Shown in pieces: positions 39,990 through 49,452 of a DNA stretch of 64,000 nt. Under the pieces are notes generated by a model that saw nothing but the letters and a program-made list of their open reading frames with translations, made no database searches and was not told the origin of the DNA. This DNA comes from Betaproteobacteria bacterium (GTDB lineage Bacteria; Pseudomonadota; Gammaproteobacteria; Burkholderiales; UBA6910). How positions within the stretch are numbered: position 1 is the first letter of the stretch; each line of letters begins with the position of its first letter. The stretch is from positions 1 to 64,000 of the forward strand of contig JACPEG010000013.1 in NCBI GenBank assembly GCA_016183615.1. Reading direction: 5' to 3'. Made by a program: the position numbers and the translations under genes.

Positions 39990-41192
39990 TCACGGGGGCG
40001 CGCTGGACGCCGCCGCGCCCATGAGCAGTGACACGAGGTCCCCGAAGCGCCGGTCCCACGTGTGATCGCGCACCGCCCGCTCGCGTCCGTCGCGGGCGAT
40101 GCGCTCGCGCGCAGCCTCATCGCCGAGAAAGGCGCGGACCTTGTCAACGCATTCGGCGATGGAGCGGTAGGTTTCGATCTCGCGGCCCACTTCGTAGACG
40201 GCGCGCAGGTCCGGATTGTCGTGGGTCAGGTAAAAGCTCCCGGACATGGGCGCGTCGAAGTCGCGCAGCTTCAGCGCATAGAAATCCTCGCAGTGGCCGA
40301 TGGTGCCCACGCCGAGAACGATCTTCGACTGGGCAAACAGCCGGGGCACCTGGTCGTTCCCGAGGCGCCCGCGGCGCCAGCCGGTGCCGCAGGCGGTGAC
40401 CCTGATCCCCGCTTCGCCGAGCGCCGTCACGATTTGCTCGCGCACGCCGTAGCGCGCGCCGACGAAACTCACGTCGTGGACCTTGGGCAGCTCAGGCATG
40501 GGGTGAAAGATGTCCGGATCGCTCGCCTCCGGGAAGAAGATCGCGGGGCAGCCCTCCTTCAGGTACCACTCGACGCACTCCGGCGCCGCGGTCAGGGCGA
40601 GGTCAATGTGGGGAATCAGACCGCGCGTTCCCCACCATTCGCCGTTGACCTTGCGCCCCTGGTACTGGTGGCGATCGTCGAGGGCGATGTTGACCACGAC
40701 GGTACCGTAGGCCTCCCGTATTCGCGTCAGCGCTCCGGGTTCGACGAAACCGGCCCAGGTCTGGGCGATCAGCAGGTCGGGAACCTCGTGCCGGGCATGC
40801 AGTTCGGCGAACAGGGCGAGCAGCCGCTGCGTGTTGGTTGCGCGGCGCTCCGCCTCCGGGCCGGGGTGGTTCTGGCCGTAGCTGCCATCGGCGCGGGTGA
40901 AAGCGGTGAGCTTGCCGCGGCGCTCCAGCGCCTGCAGGATGCCGCCCCGGTCCTGCAACTCGTCGGTGCCGAGGAAGAAGATGCTCGGCCTCCCGGCCAG
41001 GGGCAGCCGTGGCAGTCGCTCCCCGGCGCGCTGGACCAGGAGCTGCCGCAACTCGCCCGCCGGCGCCTTGCCGGCGTAGTGCGCCCGAATGGCAGCGTAT
41101 TCCCGCTTGAGCGCATTGGACTTCCAGCGCGCGTTGAGGCGGTAGGCCCAGGGCAGGCCCTTCAGCCGGTTCTTGAGCGGCGCGAGCCCCAT
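39990..41192 (-). CDS. GT-B glycosyltransferase of the CgeB/DUF3880 type
   Basis: 400 aa. The N-terminal half contains SIFFLGTDELQDRGGILQAL and LIAQTWAGFVEPGALTRIRE. The C-terminal half contains AAPECVEWYLKEGCPAIFFP, HDVSFVGARYGVREQIVTAL and SGSFYLTHDNPDLRAVYEVG, like the glycosyl-transferase group 1 domain of CgeB relatives. It starts immediately next to the stop of the methyltransferase gene. Sugar and acceptor unknown. Confidence 0.75.
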   Translation of the reverse strand: MGLAPLKNRLKGLPWAYRLNARWKSNALKREYAAIRAHYAGKAPAGELRQLLVQRAGERLPRLPLAGRPSIFFLGTDELQDRGGILQALERRGKLTAFTRADGSYGQNHPGPEAERRATNTQRLLALFAELHARHEVPDLLIAQTWAGFVEPGALTRIREAYGTVVVNIALDDRHQYQGRKVNGEWWGTRGLIPHIDLALTAAPECVEWYLKEGCPAIFFPEASDPDIFHPMPELPKVHDVSFVGARYGVREQIVTALGEAGIRVTACGTGWRRGRLGNDQVPRLFAQSKIVLGVGTIGHCEDFYALKLRDFDAPMSGSFYLTHDNPDLRAVYEVGREIETYRSIAECVDKVRAFLGDEAARERIARDGRERAVRDHTWDRRFGDLVSLLMGAAASSAPP

Positions 41193-41879
41193 TCAGTCTT
41201 TCCGCGCGCGAACGAAATAGCCGACCGTGAAATCGGGCTGCCGGTCGAGCTTGTCGAGGAAGTGGCAGACCACGGGCAGCAGCAGCCGGAACCAGAGCGC
41301 GAGCACCGCCTTCAGGGGCAGGAACAGCAGGCGCGGCACCGGCCTTGCCGGGGTGAGCAGGGCCAGGAAGCGTTGCGATTCCTGGCCGTAGAGCTTGAAG
41401 AAGCCGCCATTGGGTCTGATTGACTCGATGCTGAAGCCGGAGGCCGAAAGGAAATGGCGATACCAGAAAGGGGTGAAGCCGCCGTAGTAGTGATAGGGTG
41501 CCATGTGGATGCCGGCTCCCAGGGGGGCGGTGATCACCAGCTCGCCTCCCTTGCGCAGCAGGCGGGCGAACTCCCGTAGCGCCAGGTCAGGCCTGGGGAC
41601 GTGCTCGAGCACCTCGGTGCACAGGATGAAATCGCAATCGCCATCGGGCGCGGGAATGGCGGTTATGTCGCACACGTAGTCCAACTCCCCGTAGGAATGT
41701 TCCTCGCCGGTGTATTTCCCGAAATCCTGGGCCCGATACTCGCAATGGGAAAACAAGGGCTTGTAGCGGCAGGGCCCGGCACCCGCATCCAGTACCCGGG
41801 TGCCGGCGGGCAGGGATCCGGCGACTTCGGCCACGAACCGGTCGCGGTTATAGTCATTGAAGGCGAATACGGATTTCAC
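41193..41879 (-). CDS. class I SAM-dependent methyltransferase
   Basis: 228 aa. Motif I is TRVLDAGAGPCRYKPLF, motif II about DYVCDITAIPAPDGDCDFIL, and CTEVLEHVPRPDLALREFAR follows, then a GGELVITAPL strand. The last 50 residues are hydrophobic (PRLLFLPLKAVLALWFRLLL), suggesting membrane contact. In this operon it may methylate a lipid-linked sugar. Confidence 0.8.
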   Translation of the reverse strand: MKSVFAFNDYNRDRFVAEVAGSLPAGTRVLDAGAGPCRYKPLFSHCEYRAQDFGKYTGEEHSYGELDYVCDITAIPAPDGDCDFILCTEVLEHVPRPDLALREFARLLRKGGELVITAPLGAGIHMAPYHYYGGFTPFWYRHFLSASGFSIESIRPNGGFFKLYGQESQRFLALLTPARPVPRLLFLPLKAVLALWFRLLLPVVCHFLDKLDRQPDFTVGYFVRARKD

Positions 41880-41893
41880 GGCAATGTCCCGGG

Positions 41894-42235
41894 TCAGGGC
41901 AGGAACAACAGGTCTTTGTAGGTCTCGTTCGCCTGTTCCAGGCTGCCCGGCCAGGGGCCGAGATTCCCGGCAGAGTCGGCCACATGGGGGCGATAGCCGA
42001 GCCGGGCCAGAATCCGGCCCGCCTGCAGCGAGCTCGATGAACCGGTTTCCATCAGCACCACTTCCATTTCCTCACCGAAGAACAGCCGGGTTTTCCGGGC
42101 CATGCCGCCCTTCCGTGCGCGGGCCCAGCGCCGCATCAGGAATTTATGGGCGCCGGGCGCGACCAGCTTGAACAGCGCCGGCTGCCGCATGCGACGCAGC
42201 GCCTGGCTGAATTGTTCCAGAATCGATTGCGTCAT
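41894..42235 (-). pseudogene. FkbM-type methyltransferase with core deleted in frame
   Basis: 113 codons. The first 60 look like the N-terminus of FkbM-family methyltransferases (TRLFFGEEMEVVL) and the last 50 like their C-terminus (SLQAGRILARLGYRPHVADS, then NETYKDLLFLP). The central 150-200 residues with the SAM-binding motifs are absent, and the junction lies near METGSSSS. The frame is kept and it overlaps the upstream gene by four bases, so a short protein may still be made, but not an active methyltransferase. Confidence 0.6.
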
Positions 42236-43044
42236 TTCCCGGGCGCCGCAAAAACGAACATCCCCAGGCCGTAGTCCAGGCCGTGACCTTCCTGCAGGGT
42301 GACTTCGTTGGCGGGAACGTTTTCGACCAACATCCCGCCGGGGTCGACGAAAGACAATTCCACCAGCCGGAGGCCGTCAAACAGCGCCAGCGCATCGCTG
42401 ACGGAAAACACGCGCTGGCTATTGAACTGCACCCGGGTTCTGCGCCCGACGGGTAGGGAAAGGTAGAGTCGTCCTGCGGGCGCCAGAACCCGCGCCAGTT
42501 CGGCGCAGGCCTTGCGCGTCCCATCGGGGTCGATGGGGTCGCCATAGCGGCCCAATCCCACGTGTTCAACCACGTGGAGGCTGGAAAGGGAGGCAAGCGA
42601 GCGGTCCGGGTAGGGCAGCGCAAGAATCGAACCGGCCCTGCCCTGGTAGCGCTCCAGGTTCAGTCGCAGGGGCCGGATGTCGATGAACGTGACCTCGGTG
42701 ATGCAGGTCAGCATGCCCACGAAGCGCACGTCGGAGCCGACGTCCACATGGGAGGACGCGCCGCTGGCAAGAATGCGCTTGAAGGCCCAGATGGCCTGGT
42801 AGAAATAGTGGCTGTCGATGCCGGTGGCCGCGGTCTTGTCGAACAGGCAGGGGTAAAACTCCAGTAGCTCCGCCTGTCCACCGGCCCGCCTGAATCGCCG
42901 CCAGTCGGCGAGGAAACCCAGGTAGCGCGGAATGGCGAACAGGGCCAGAACACCGCCTAGGGGCGAGAAAAACCGGAATGCGAACAACGCCATCCTTCTG
43001 ACAGGAGGATGGCGCTTAACCCAGGCGCGAATCCACTGAAGCAA
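42232..43044 (-). CDS. DUF268 family protein, methyltransferase-like
   Basis: 270 aa. A membrane-prone N-terminus (MALFAFRFFSPLGGVLALFA) precedes a DUF268 domain: SHYFYQAIWAFKRILASGAS, HVDVGSDVRFVGMLTCITEV, SLSSLHVVEHVGLGRYGDPI, then DPDGTRKACAELARVLAPAG and a C-terminal PANEVTLQEGHGLDYGLGMF. DUF268 proteins are found in glycan loci and look like degenerate SAM enzymes. Overlaps the flippase gene by 29 bases. Confidence 0.8.
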   Translation of the reverse strand: MLQWIRAWVKRHPPVRRMALFAFRFFSPLGGVLALFAIPRYLGFLADWRRFRRAGGQAELLEFYPCLFDKTAATGIDSHYFYQAIWAFKRILASGASSHVDVGSDVRFVGMLTCITEVTFIDIRPLRLNLERYQGRAGSILALPYPDRSLASLSSLHVVEHVGLGRYGDPIDPDGTRKACAELARVLAPAGRLYLSLPVGRRTRVQFNSQRVFSVSDALALFDGLRLVELSFVDPGGMLVENVPANEVTLQEGHGLDYGLGMFVFAAPGK

Positions 43045-44410
43045 GACTCCTCCCGAGTTTTACGTTCACTCCGCCGACCCAGGCGAAATACAGCAGTGAG
43101 GACAGCAGCAAGGCCGATGCCATGCCCGGGATGGCCCACTCCTGCACCAGGAAATAACCCGCGATCAGAAGGCCGGCCGCCTGACCGAGCTTCGGCCAGA
43201 AGTAGATCCTGGAGCGGTTGAGGCTGAGCCCCGACGCCACCATCAGCTGCGCGAGGTTGAAAAACGATAGCGCCAGCACGATGATCCAGAGGACGTCGCC
43301 GTGGGCAGCGAAGGCCGGGTTGGTGAACCAGGCCACCAGCCATTCGCCCCAGACATACGCGAACAGGGTGATCGCCAGGAATGCCAGCCCCAGTGCCACC
43401 AGGGTGTGGGACAAAAGGCGCCGGCCGCTGGAAAGGCGCGCCTTTTCGGTAAGTCCGCCCGCTCTCGCGAACACCACCGGAATGATCAACTGGGAGACCA
43501 CCCCCATGGTGAGAATCAGCGGCGCCGAGGCGACCTGGTACAGGGCGGCGTAGATGCCGACCTGCTGTTCGCTCCAGAAGGCCTGCAGCAGCCACCGGTC
43601 CGCGTACTGGCTGATGGCGGCGAGCCCGGCGAAGGATACGAATGGAAGGCCGTAGGCCAGGAATTCCGCCTCCAGTTCCTTGATCCGGCCCGGTTTCTCT
43701 CCTGATTTCCCGGCGTTTGGCGAATGCCGGCCGCGCACGGCCGCAATCTGCAGGGCCACGACCGCCACCGCGCCCAACAGGTAACCGGCCATCGCCCAGT
43801 ATCCGCGGGTCCCCGCCCAGCGGATGATGAGCAGGGCGAACGCTAGCCGCAGCCACACGTCGGCGGCCTGGAACAGGGCGCAGGCCTTGCGCTCGCGCAT
43901 CGCGCTGAACAGGGATTGCAGAGAGCCCTGGAGCCCGGAGACCACGCCGAACAGGATGGCGGCGCCGGCCAACCAGGCCCAGCTTGCGCCGGACATTGCG
44001 TACGTGGCGGCTGCGACCGGTACGCAGGCAATCATCAGCAGGGCCAGGGCCTGCAAATGCAGCCGCTGCAGGACCTGGAAGTACGGCGCCAGGTGGCCTC
44101 TGTCCAGGCAAACGGAATAAAACCGCAACACCACCTGTCCCAGGGGCCCGAACAGGAACATGGTGATCAGCCCGGCGATGGACAACCCCAGGGCCAGTTC
44201 GCCATAGCTCTCCGGGGGCATGACGTTGGTCAGCACCTTGACCGCCGCCAGGCTTCCGGCAAAGGCGAGAACCTGTCCGGCGACCACCCATCCCGCTTCC
44301 TTCCTGACGTGCGCGAACCTGCGATAGATCCGGCTGGCGGCCGAAACGAGGTTAACCGGCAACGTACGGCCTTTCTTCGGGATGGGCACGATGCTTGAGA
44401 TAGTCGGCAT
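43016..44410 (-). CDS. wzx: Wzx-type O-unit flippase (MOP superfamily)
   Basis: 464 aa with about 12-14 membrane segments, no enzyme motif. AGWVVAGQVLAFAGSLAAVK, then VLTNVMPPESYGELALGLSI, and the second-half blocks ISQYADRWLLQAFWSEQQVG and IYAALYQVASAPLILTMGVV match polysaccharide flippases of the MOP superfamily. It should carry the undecaprenyl-linked unit across the inner membrane. The ATG at 44410 overlaps fcl by 59 bases. A TTG at 44362 would give a more usual overlap. Confidence 0.85.
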   Translation of the reverse strand: MPTISSIVPIPKKGRTLPVNLVSAASRIYRRFAHVRKEAGWVVAGQVLAFAGSLAAVKVLTNVMPPESYGELALGLSIAGLITMFLFGPLGQVVLRFYSVCLDRGHLAPYFQVLQRLHLQALALLMIACVPVAAATYAMSGASWAWLAGAAILFGVVSGLQGSLQSLFSAMRERKACALFQAADVWLRLAFALLIIRWAGTRGYWAMAGYLLGAVAVVALQIAAVRGRHSPNAGKSGEKPGRIKELEAEFLAYGLPFVSFAGLAAISQYADRWLLQAFWSEQQVGIYAALYQVASAPLILTMGVVSQLIIPVVFARAGGLTEKARLSSGRRLLSHTLVALGLAFLAITLFAYVWGEWLVAWFTNPAFAAHGDVLWIIVLALSFFNLAQLMVASGLSLNRSRIYFWPKLGQAAGLLIAGYFLVQEWAIPGMASALLLSSLLYFAWVGGVNVKLGRSLASVDSRLG

Positions 44411-45371
44411 AGGCCAGGCGCAACCCCTGGTCGAGAGGGATTGCCGCCTTCCAGCCCAGTTGCGCCAGTCTGCTGGTGTCCATCAGCTTGCGCGGGGCGC
44501 CGTCCGGTTTGCTGGAATCGAAAACGATCTGCCCTCCGAACCCGACGATTTTCCCGATCGCTTCCGCCAGCTCCCGTATGGTGAGATCCTCGCCGCAGCC
44601 GATGTTGAACAGCGGGAGGCTCGCCGGTTCGAGCGCGGCCGGAAAGCGCTCGTCGGAAAGCGACATGAGAAACATACAGGCGTCCGCCATGTCGTCGCTC
44701 AGCAGGAATTCCCGGCGCGGCGTGCCGGTCCCCCACACCACCGCCTGCCGCTCCCCGCGCACCTTCGCTTCGTGCATTTTGCGGATCAGCGCCGGAATCA
44801 CGTGCGACGCCTGCAGGTCGTAGTTGTCGCCCGGCCCGTAGAGATTGGTGGGCATCACCGCCAGATAGCGGGTGCCGTACTGGCGGTTGTAGGACCGGCA
44901 CATTTCGATTCCCGCGATCTTGGCCACCGCGTAGGGCCGGTTGGTGGGCTCGAGCGGGCCGGTCAGCAGGTATTCCTCCTTCATCGGCTGCGGGCAGTCG
45001 CGGGGATAGATGCACGAGGATCCGAGGAATATCAGCCGCCTGACCCCGGCGCGCCAGCATTCATGGATGACGTTGGTCTGGATCGCCAGGTTGGCGTAGA
45101 TGAAGTCCGCGGGATAGGTGTCGTTGGCCAGAATGCCGCCCACCTTGGCCGCTGCCAGAAAAACGTATTCCGGCCGCTGCTGCTCGAAGTAGGCCCGCAC
45201 CCCCCGCTGGTCGGTCAGGTCGAGATCGGGGTGGCTGCGGGTCAGGATAGTGCGGTAGCCGGCGGACTCCAGACGGCGCACCAGCGCCGATCCCGCCAGA
45301 CCCCGGTGCCCCGCGACGTAAATCCGGGAATCCCTGTCGGGTGGCCCGGAGTATTCCAGGTTGCTACTCAT
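44352..45371 (-). CDS. fcl: GDP-L-fucose synthase
   Basis: 339 aa [23 protein letters not shown] binds NADPH, and the active site is [20 protein letters not shown] with Tyr-x3-Lys in [44 protein letters not shown] is diagnostic of Fcl/WcaG, which does the 3,5-epimerisation and reduction of GDP-4-keto-6-deoxy-mannose. Overlaps gmd by eight bases. Confidence 0.93.
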   Translation of the reverse strand: MSSNLEYSGPPDRDSRIYVAGHRGLAGSALVRRLESAGYRTILTRSHPDLDLTDQRGVRAYFEQQRPEYVFLAAAKVGGILANDTYPADFIYANLAIQTNVIHECWRAGVRRLIFLGSSCIYPRDCPQPMKEEYLLTGPLEPTNRPYAVAKIAGIEMCRSYNRQYGTRYLAVMPTNLYGPGDNYDLQASHVIPALIRKMHEAKVRGERQAVVWGTGTPRREFLLSDDMADACMFLMSLSDERFPAALEPASLPLFNIGCGEDLTIRELAEAIGKIVGFGGQIVFDSSKPDGAPRKLMDTSRLAQLGWKAAIPLDQGLRLAYADYLKHRAHPEERPYVAG

Positions 45372-46449
45372 GAAAGTTAAAGGCGGAGTAGCCGTGGCGC
45401 GTGACCAGCTCGTCGCGCTCGGCCGCCTTCAGGTCCTCGCGCACCATTTCCGCGACCAGCTCCCTGAAGCTCACCCGCGGCGACCAGCCCAGCCTGGCCC
45501 GGGCCTTGGTCGCGTCCCCGACCAGGGATTCCACTTCAGTGGGACGGAAATAGCGCGGGTCGACGGCGACAATGCGCTTTCCGGCCTCGTCAAAGCCCTT
45601 TTCATCGGCGCCGGCGCCCTCCCAGCGCACCCTGATCCCGAGCTCCTCGGCGGCCGCATTGACGAAGTCCCGGACGCTGCGCTGGGCGCCGGTGGCGATC
45701 ACGAAATCCTCGGGTTTCTCCTGCTGCAGCATGAGCCATTGGGCCTCGACGAAATCCCGGGCGTGGCCCCAGTCGCGGCGGGCATTCAGATTCCCCAGGT
45801 AGAGGCATTCCTGAAGGCCCAGCTTGATTCGCGCCAGCGCGCGGGTGATCTTGCGCGTGACGAAGGTCTCGCCGCGGATCGGGCTCTCGTGATTGAAAAG
45901 GATGCCGTTGCAGGCGTACAGGCCATACGCTTCGCGGTAGTTCACGGTGATCCAGTAGGCGTACAGCTTGGCCACCGCGTACGGCGAGCGCGGATAAAAG
46001 GGGGTGGTCTCCTTCTGGGGCGTCTCCTGCACCAGCCCGTACAGTTCGGAGCTCGAGGCCTGGTAGAAGCGGGTTTTCTTCTCCAGGCCGAGGATCCGGA
46101 TTGCCTCCAGCAGCCGCAGCGCCCCCAGGGCGTCCGAATCGGCCGTGTACTCCGGCTCCTCGAACGAAACCGCCACGTGGCTCTGGGCCGCCAGGTTGTA
46201 GATTTCGTCGGGCTGCACCTGCTGGATGATCCGCACCAGGCTGCTGGAGTCGGTCATGTCGCCGTAATGGAGAATGAAGCGCCGGTCCCTGACGTGGGGA
46301 TCCTGGTACAGGTGGTCGATGCGGTCGGTATTGAACAGCGAGGTGCGGCGCTTGACGCCGTGCACCACGTATCCCTTGCCGAGCAGGAACTCGGCCAGGT
46401 AGGCCCCGTCCTGCCCGGTCACCCCGGTGATGAGCGCGACTTTTTTCAT
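45364..46449 (-). CDS. gmd: GDP-mannose 4,6-dehydratase
   Basis: 361 aa. [20 protein letters not shown] at the N-terminus, then [40 protein letters not shown] and Tyr-x3-Lys in [20 protein letters not shown] are the standard Gmd blocks. It makes GDP-4-keto-6-deoxy-D-mannose for the adjacent fcl. The start is preceded by a gap holding a family C hairpin repeat. Confidence 0.95.
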   Translation of the reverse strand: MKKVALITGVTGQDGAYLAEFLLGKGYVVHGVKRRTSLFNTDRIDHLYQDPHVRDRRFILHYGDMTDSSSLVRIIQQVQPDEIYNLAAQSHVAVSFEEPEYTADSDALGALRLLEAIRILGLEKKTRFYQASSSELYGLVQETPQKETTPFYPRSPYAVAKLYAYWITVNYREAYGLYACNGILFNHESPIRGETFVTRKITRALARIKLGLQECLYLGNLNARRDWGHARDFVEAQWLMLQQEKPEDFVIATGAQRSVRDFVNAAAEELGIRVRWEGAGADEKGFDEAGKRIVAVDPRYFRPTEVESLVGDATKARARLGWSPRVSFRELVAEMVREDLKAAERDELVTRHGYSAFNFHE

Positions 46450-46469
46450 GGTTCAGTCCTCGGGAGTAG

Positions 46470-46528
46470 GTAGGGTGCGTCCCACGCACCATTCACACGC
46501 CGGATTCGGTGCGCAGGGCGCACCCTAC
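46470..46528. repeat. GTAGGGTGCGTCCCACG hairpin repeat, family C, copy 2
   Basis: GTAGGGTGCGTCCCACGCAC with a partly diverged second arm GTGCGCAGGGCGCACCCTAC. Lies between manC and gmd. The perfect version is at 10854-10910. Confidence 0.85.
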
Positions 46529-46548
46529 CTGAGGGGAGCCGGCGGCGC

Positions 46549-47997
46549 CTAGCCCTTTTTCGGTTCGTCGGTGCGGCCATAGCGGTCGTCGAAGCGCTCG
46601 ATATCGTCCTCGCCCACGTAATCCCCCACCTGGACCTCGATGATCTGCAGCGGGATCTGTCCCCGGTTCTCCAGCCGATGCTTGACCCCGATGGGAATGT
46701 AGGTGCTCTCGTTCTTGGCCACCGTGTAGGTTTCCCGGTCGCGGGTGACGGTGGCGGTCCCCGATACCACCACCCAGTGCTCGGAGCGGTGCCGGTGGCG
46801 CTGCAGGCTCAGGGAAGCGCCGGGGTCGACCTCGATGCGCTTGATCTTGAAGCCGGCGGCGCTGTCCTCCAGCACCGTATAATAACCCCACGGACGGCGC
46901 ACGGTCAGGTGGCTGAGATACTCCGGCGAGCCCTTGCACTGCAGCGCGTCCACCACCTCTTTCACCCGCTGGCTCTGGTCGCGGCGCGCCACCAGGACCG
47001 CGTCGGCGGTTTCCACCACGCACAGGTTTTCCACGCCGATGGCGGCCACCAGCCGCTTTTCGCTGCGCACCAGGGAATCCCTGCAGTCGAGGGCGATGAC
47101 GTTGCCGCCGATGCTGTTGCCCTGACCGTCCTTGGGCGCGATCTCGTGAACCGCCTGCCAGCTGCCCACGTCGCTCCAGCCGATGTCCGCGGGAATCAGC
47201 ATCACCCGGTCCGAGCGCTCCAGCACGCCGTGATCGATGGAGATGGACGGCGCGCGGGCGAAATGGAGCTTGATCACCTCCGGCCACGCGGCGCCCTGCC
47301 GGCGCAGGGCCTGCATCTCCTCCAGCACCCGCTGCAGCTCGGGCAGGTGCCTCGCGATCTCCTCGAGAATGACCGAGGCCCGCCACACGAACATGCCCGA
47401 GTTCCAGTAGTAGCCACCCTCCCGCAGGAATCGCTCGGCATCGGCCAGGGGGGGCTTTTCCACGAACCGCTCCACCGGCCGGGCCGCCGGGCTGGCACCG
47501 GCGGCCCGCAGGTACCCGAAGCCCGTATCGGGGCGGGTGGGGCGGATACCGAAGGTCACCAGGCTGCCGCGGGCCGCCACCTCGAGGGCCTCCTCCAGGT
47601 GCGCGTGAAACTGCCCGACGTCGCGGATGATGTGGTCGGCCGGAAGCACCACCATCAGGGGATCGTCCTGCTCTTCCCGGAGCATCATCGCCGCCAGACC
47701 GATGGCGGGGGCGGTGTTGCGGGCCACCGGCTCGAGCAGAGTCCGGTACGGCAGCAGCGTATGGTAGGCCTCGCCCCTGGCGTGGGTCTCGCTGGTCACC
47801 ACCAGCACCCGGGAGGCCGCAATCAGGGGCTGCAGGCGCTCGATCGTTTCCTGCAGCAGGGACACGGCGCCGTTCAGCGCCAGGTACTGCTTGGGAAGCT
47901 GCTGCCGCGACAGGGGCCAGAGGCGGCTGCCGCTGCCCCCGGCCAGGATCACTGCGAACACCGGCCTGTTCGGTAGGGCATCTCCGGGTTTTGGCAT
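46549..47997 (-). CDS. manC: mannose-1-phosphate guanylyltransferase / mannose-6-phosphate isomerase
   Basis: 482 aa bifunctional type. The N-terminal nucleotidyltransferase has AVILAGGSGSRLWPLSRQQL and PKQYLALNG. VLPADHIIRD, FVEKPPLADAERFL and NSGMFVWRASVILEEI follow. The C-terminal cupin isomerase domain has RPWGYYTVLEDSAAGFKIKR and LQRHRHRSEHWVVVSGTATV, the metal-site His cluster. Supplies GDP-mannose to gmd-fcl. A phosphomannomutase gene is not in the window. Confidence 0.95.
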   Translation of the reverse strand: MPKPGDALPNRPVFAVILAGGSGSRLWPLSRQQLPKQYLALNGAVSLLQETIERLQPLIAASRVLVVTSETHARGEAYHTLLPYRTLLEPVARNTAPAIGLAAMMLREEQDDPLMVVLPADHIIRDVGQFHAHLEEALEVAARGSLVTFGIRPTRPDTGFGYLRAAGASPAARPVERFVEKPPLADAERFLREGGYYWNSGMFVWRASVILEEIARHLPELQRVLEEMQALRRQGAAWPEVIKLHFARAPSISIDHGVLERSDRVMLIPADIGWSDVGSWQAVHEIAPKDGQGNSIGGNVIALDCRDSLVRSEKRLVAAIGVENLCVVETADAVLVARRDQSQRVKEVVDALQCKGSPEYLSHLTVRRPWGYYTVLEDSAAGFKIKRIEVDPGASLSLQRHRHRSEHWVVVSGTATVTRDRETYTVAKNESTYIPIGVKHRLENRGQIPLQIIEVQVGDYVGEDDIERFDDRYGRTDEPKKG

Positions 47998-48053
47998 GGG
48001 GTGTCGCCTGCTGTGCTATCCGTGAAGTCCGGGTCCGCGCCGCGTCTGCGCCG

Positions 48054-49334
48054 TTACAGCCGCCAGACCGACACGCCGGCGCGGGCCAGCGCCTGCCGAT
48101 CGAACCGGGACTTGATATCGATGAAACAGCCGCCGCTGCTGACCTTTTCGACATACTCGGCGATCGGTTTTTCCAGCAGTTGCCGATGGGCCACAGCCAC
48201 GACCAGTGCGTCGGCAACGGGCAGCGCCTGCCAGGGGGTCAGCGCAAGGCCGTACTCCGCGCGGGCCTCCTCGGGCAGGGCGATCGGGTCGTGGACGAAG
48301 ACCTCGATTCCGTAGCTTTCCAGCTCGTGAATGACATCCACCACCTTGGAATTGCGGATGTCGGGGCAGTTTTCCTTGAAGGTGAGGCCGAGCACGCTGA
48401 CCTTCGCGCCCCTGACCGGGTTTCCTGCGGCGATCATCCGCTTCACCGTCTGCTCGGCGACATACTTTCCCATGCCGTCGTTGATGCGCCTTCCCGCCAG
48501 GATGACCTGGGGGTGGTAACCGGTGGTTTCCGCCTTGTGGGTCAGGTAGTAGGGGTCGACGCCGATGCAATGGCCGCCCACCAGGCCGGGCCGGAACGGC
48601 AGGAAGTTCCACTTGGTTCCGGCTGCCTCCAGCACTTCCAGGGTGTCGATCCCGAGGCGGTGGCAGATGATGGCGAGCTCGTTCATGAGGGCGATGTTGA
48701 GATCGCGCTGGGTGTTTTCGATCACCTTGGCGGCCTCGGCGACCCTGATGCCGGACGCCTTGTGAACGCCCGCGCTGACGACCGCCTGGTAGAGACTTGC
48801 GACGCGCTCCAGCGTCTCCGGGCCGTCGCCCGCGACGACTTTCACGATGGCGGACAGCCGGTGCTCATCGTCGCCGGGATTGATGCGCTCCGGCGAGTAG
48901 CCGACATGGAACTCCCGCCGCCATTTCATCCCGGAGCGGTTCTCCAGGACCGGGACGCAGACCTCCTCGGTGGCGCCGGGATAAACGGTGGACTCGTAAA
49001 CCACCACCGCGCCCTTCTTCATGTGGCGCCCCACGGTCTCGCTGGCCGACACCAGCGGCCCGAGATCGGGCCGACGGGCGGCGTCCACCGGGGTGGGCAC
49101 GGCCACGATGACGAAATCCGCCATGGACAGCGCCGCAGGATCGGTCGTTACCTGCAGCCTGGCCGCCTCCCTGAATTCATCGCCGGAGACTTCCCCGGTG
49201 GGGTCCACGCGCTGCCGGTGGCGTTCCACCTTGCCGGAGGAAAGATCGTAGCCGACGGTATCGAATTTTTTTCCGAACGCGACGGCGAGGGGGAGCCCGA
49301 CATATCCCAGGCCCACCACGGCAACCTTGGTCAT
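48054..49334 (-). CDS. tviB: UDP-N-acetyl-hexosamine 6-dehydrogenase, TviB/WbpO-like
   Basis: 426 aa UDP-sugar dehydrogenase. KVAVVGLGYVGLPLAVAFGK binds NAD. VAVPTPVD, YESTVYPGATEEVCVPVLEN and GYSPERINPGDDEH follow, and the catalytic Cys is in FRPGLVGGHCIGVDPYYLTH. LGLTFKENCPDIRNSKVVDV is in the C-terminal domain. These blocks fit the TviB/WbpO group making UDP-GlcNAcA or UDP-GalNAcA. First gene of the long minus-strand operon, divergent from the epimerase at 49453. Confidence 0.88.
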   Translation of the reverse strand: MTKVAVVGLGYVGLPLAVAFGKKFDTVGYDLSSGKVERHRQRVDPTGEVSGDEFREAARLQVTTDPAALSMADFVIVAVPTPVDAARRPDLGPLVSASETVGRHMKKGAVVVYESTVYPGATEEVCVPVLENRSGMKWRREFHVGYSPERINPGDDEHRLSAIVKVVAGDGPETLERVASLYQAVVSAGVHKASGIRVAEAAKVIENTQRDLNIALMNELAIICHRLGIDTLEVLEAAGTKWNFLPFRPGLVGGHCIGVDPYYLTHKAETTGYHPQVILAGRRINDGMGKYVAEQTVKRMIAAGNPVRGAKVSVLGLTFKENCPDIRNSKVVDVIHELESYGIEVFVHDPIALPEEARAEYGLALTPWQALPVADALVVAVAHRQLLEKPIAEYVEKVSSGGCFIDIKSRFDRQALARAGVSVWRL

Positions 49335-49420
49335 GGGGAAGGAAAAAACGAGAAAGTTTGCATTATTTCATAACCCGCAGCATGAGGCGAATCCCGGGAC
49401 GGCCCCATTTACGCCTCGGG

Positions 49421-49426
49421 TATAAT
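49421..49426 (+). promoter_or_regulatory. TATAAT -10 element of the epimerase gene
   Basis: Perfect TATAAT 26 bp before the ATG at 49453, in the 118-bp divergent gap with the UDP-sugar dehydrogenase gene. No good -35 is seen at 16-18 bp, so an activator may be needed. Confidence 0.4.
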
Positions 49427-49452
49427 CCGCGTTTTCCGTCCGTTTGCGCATC

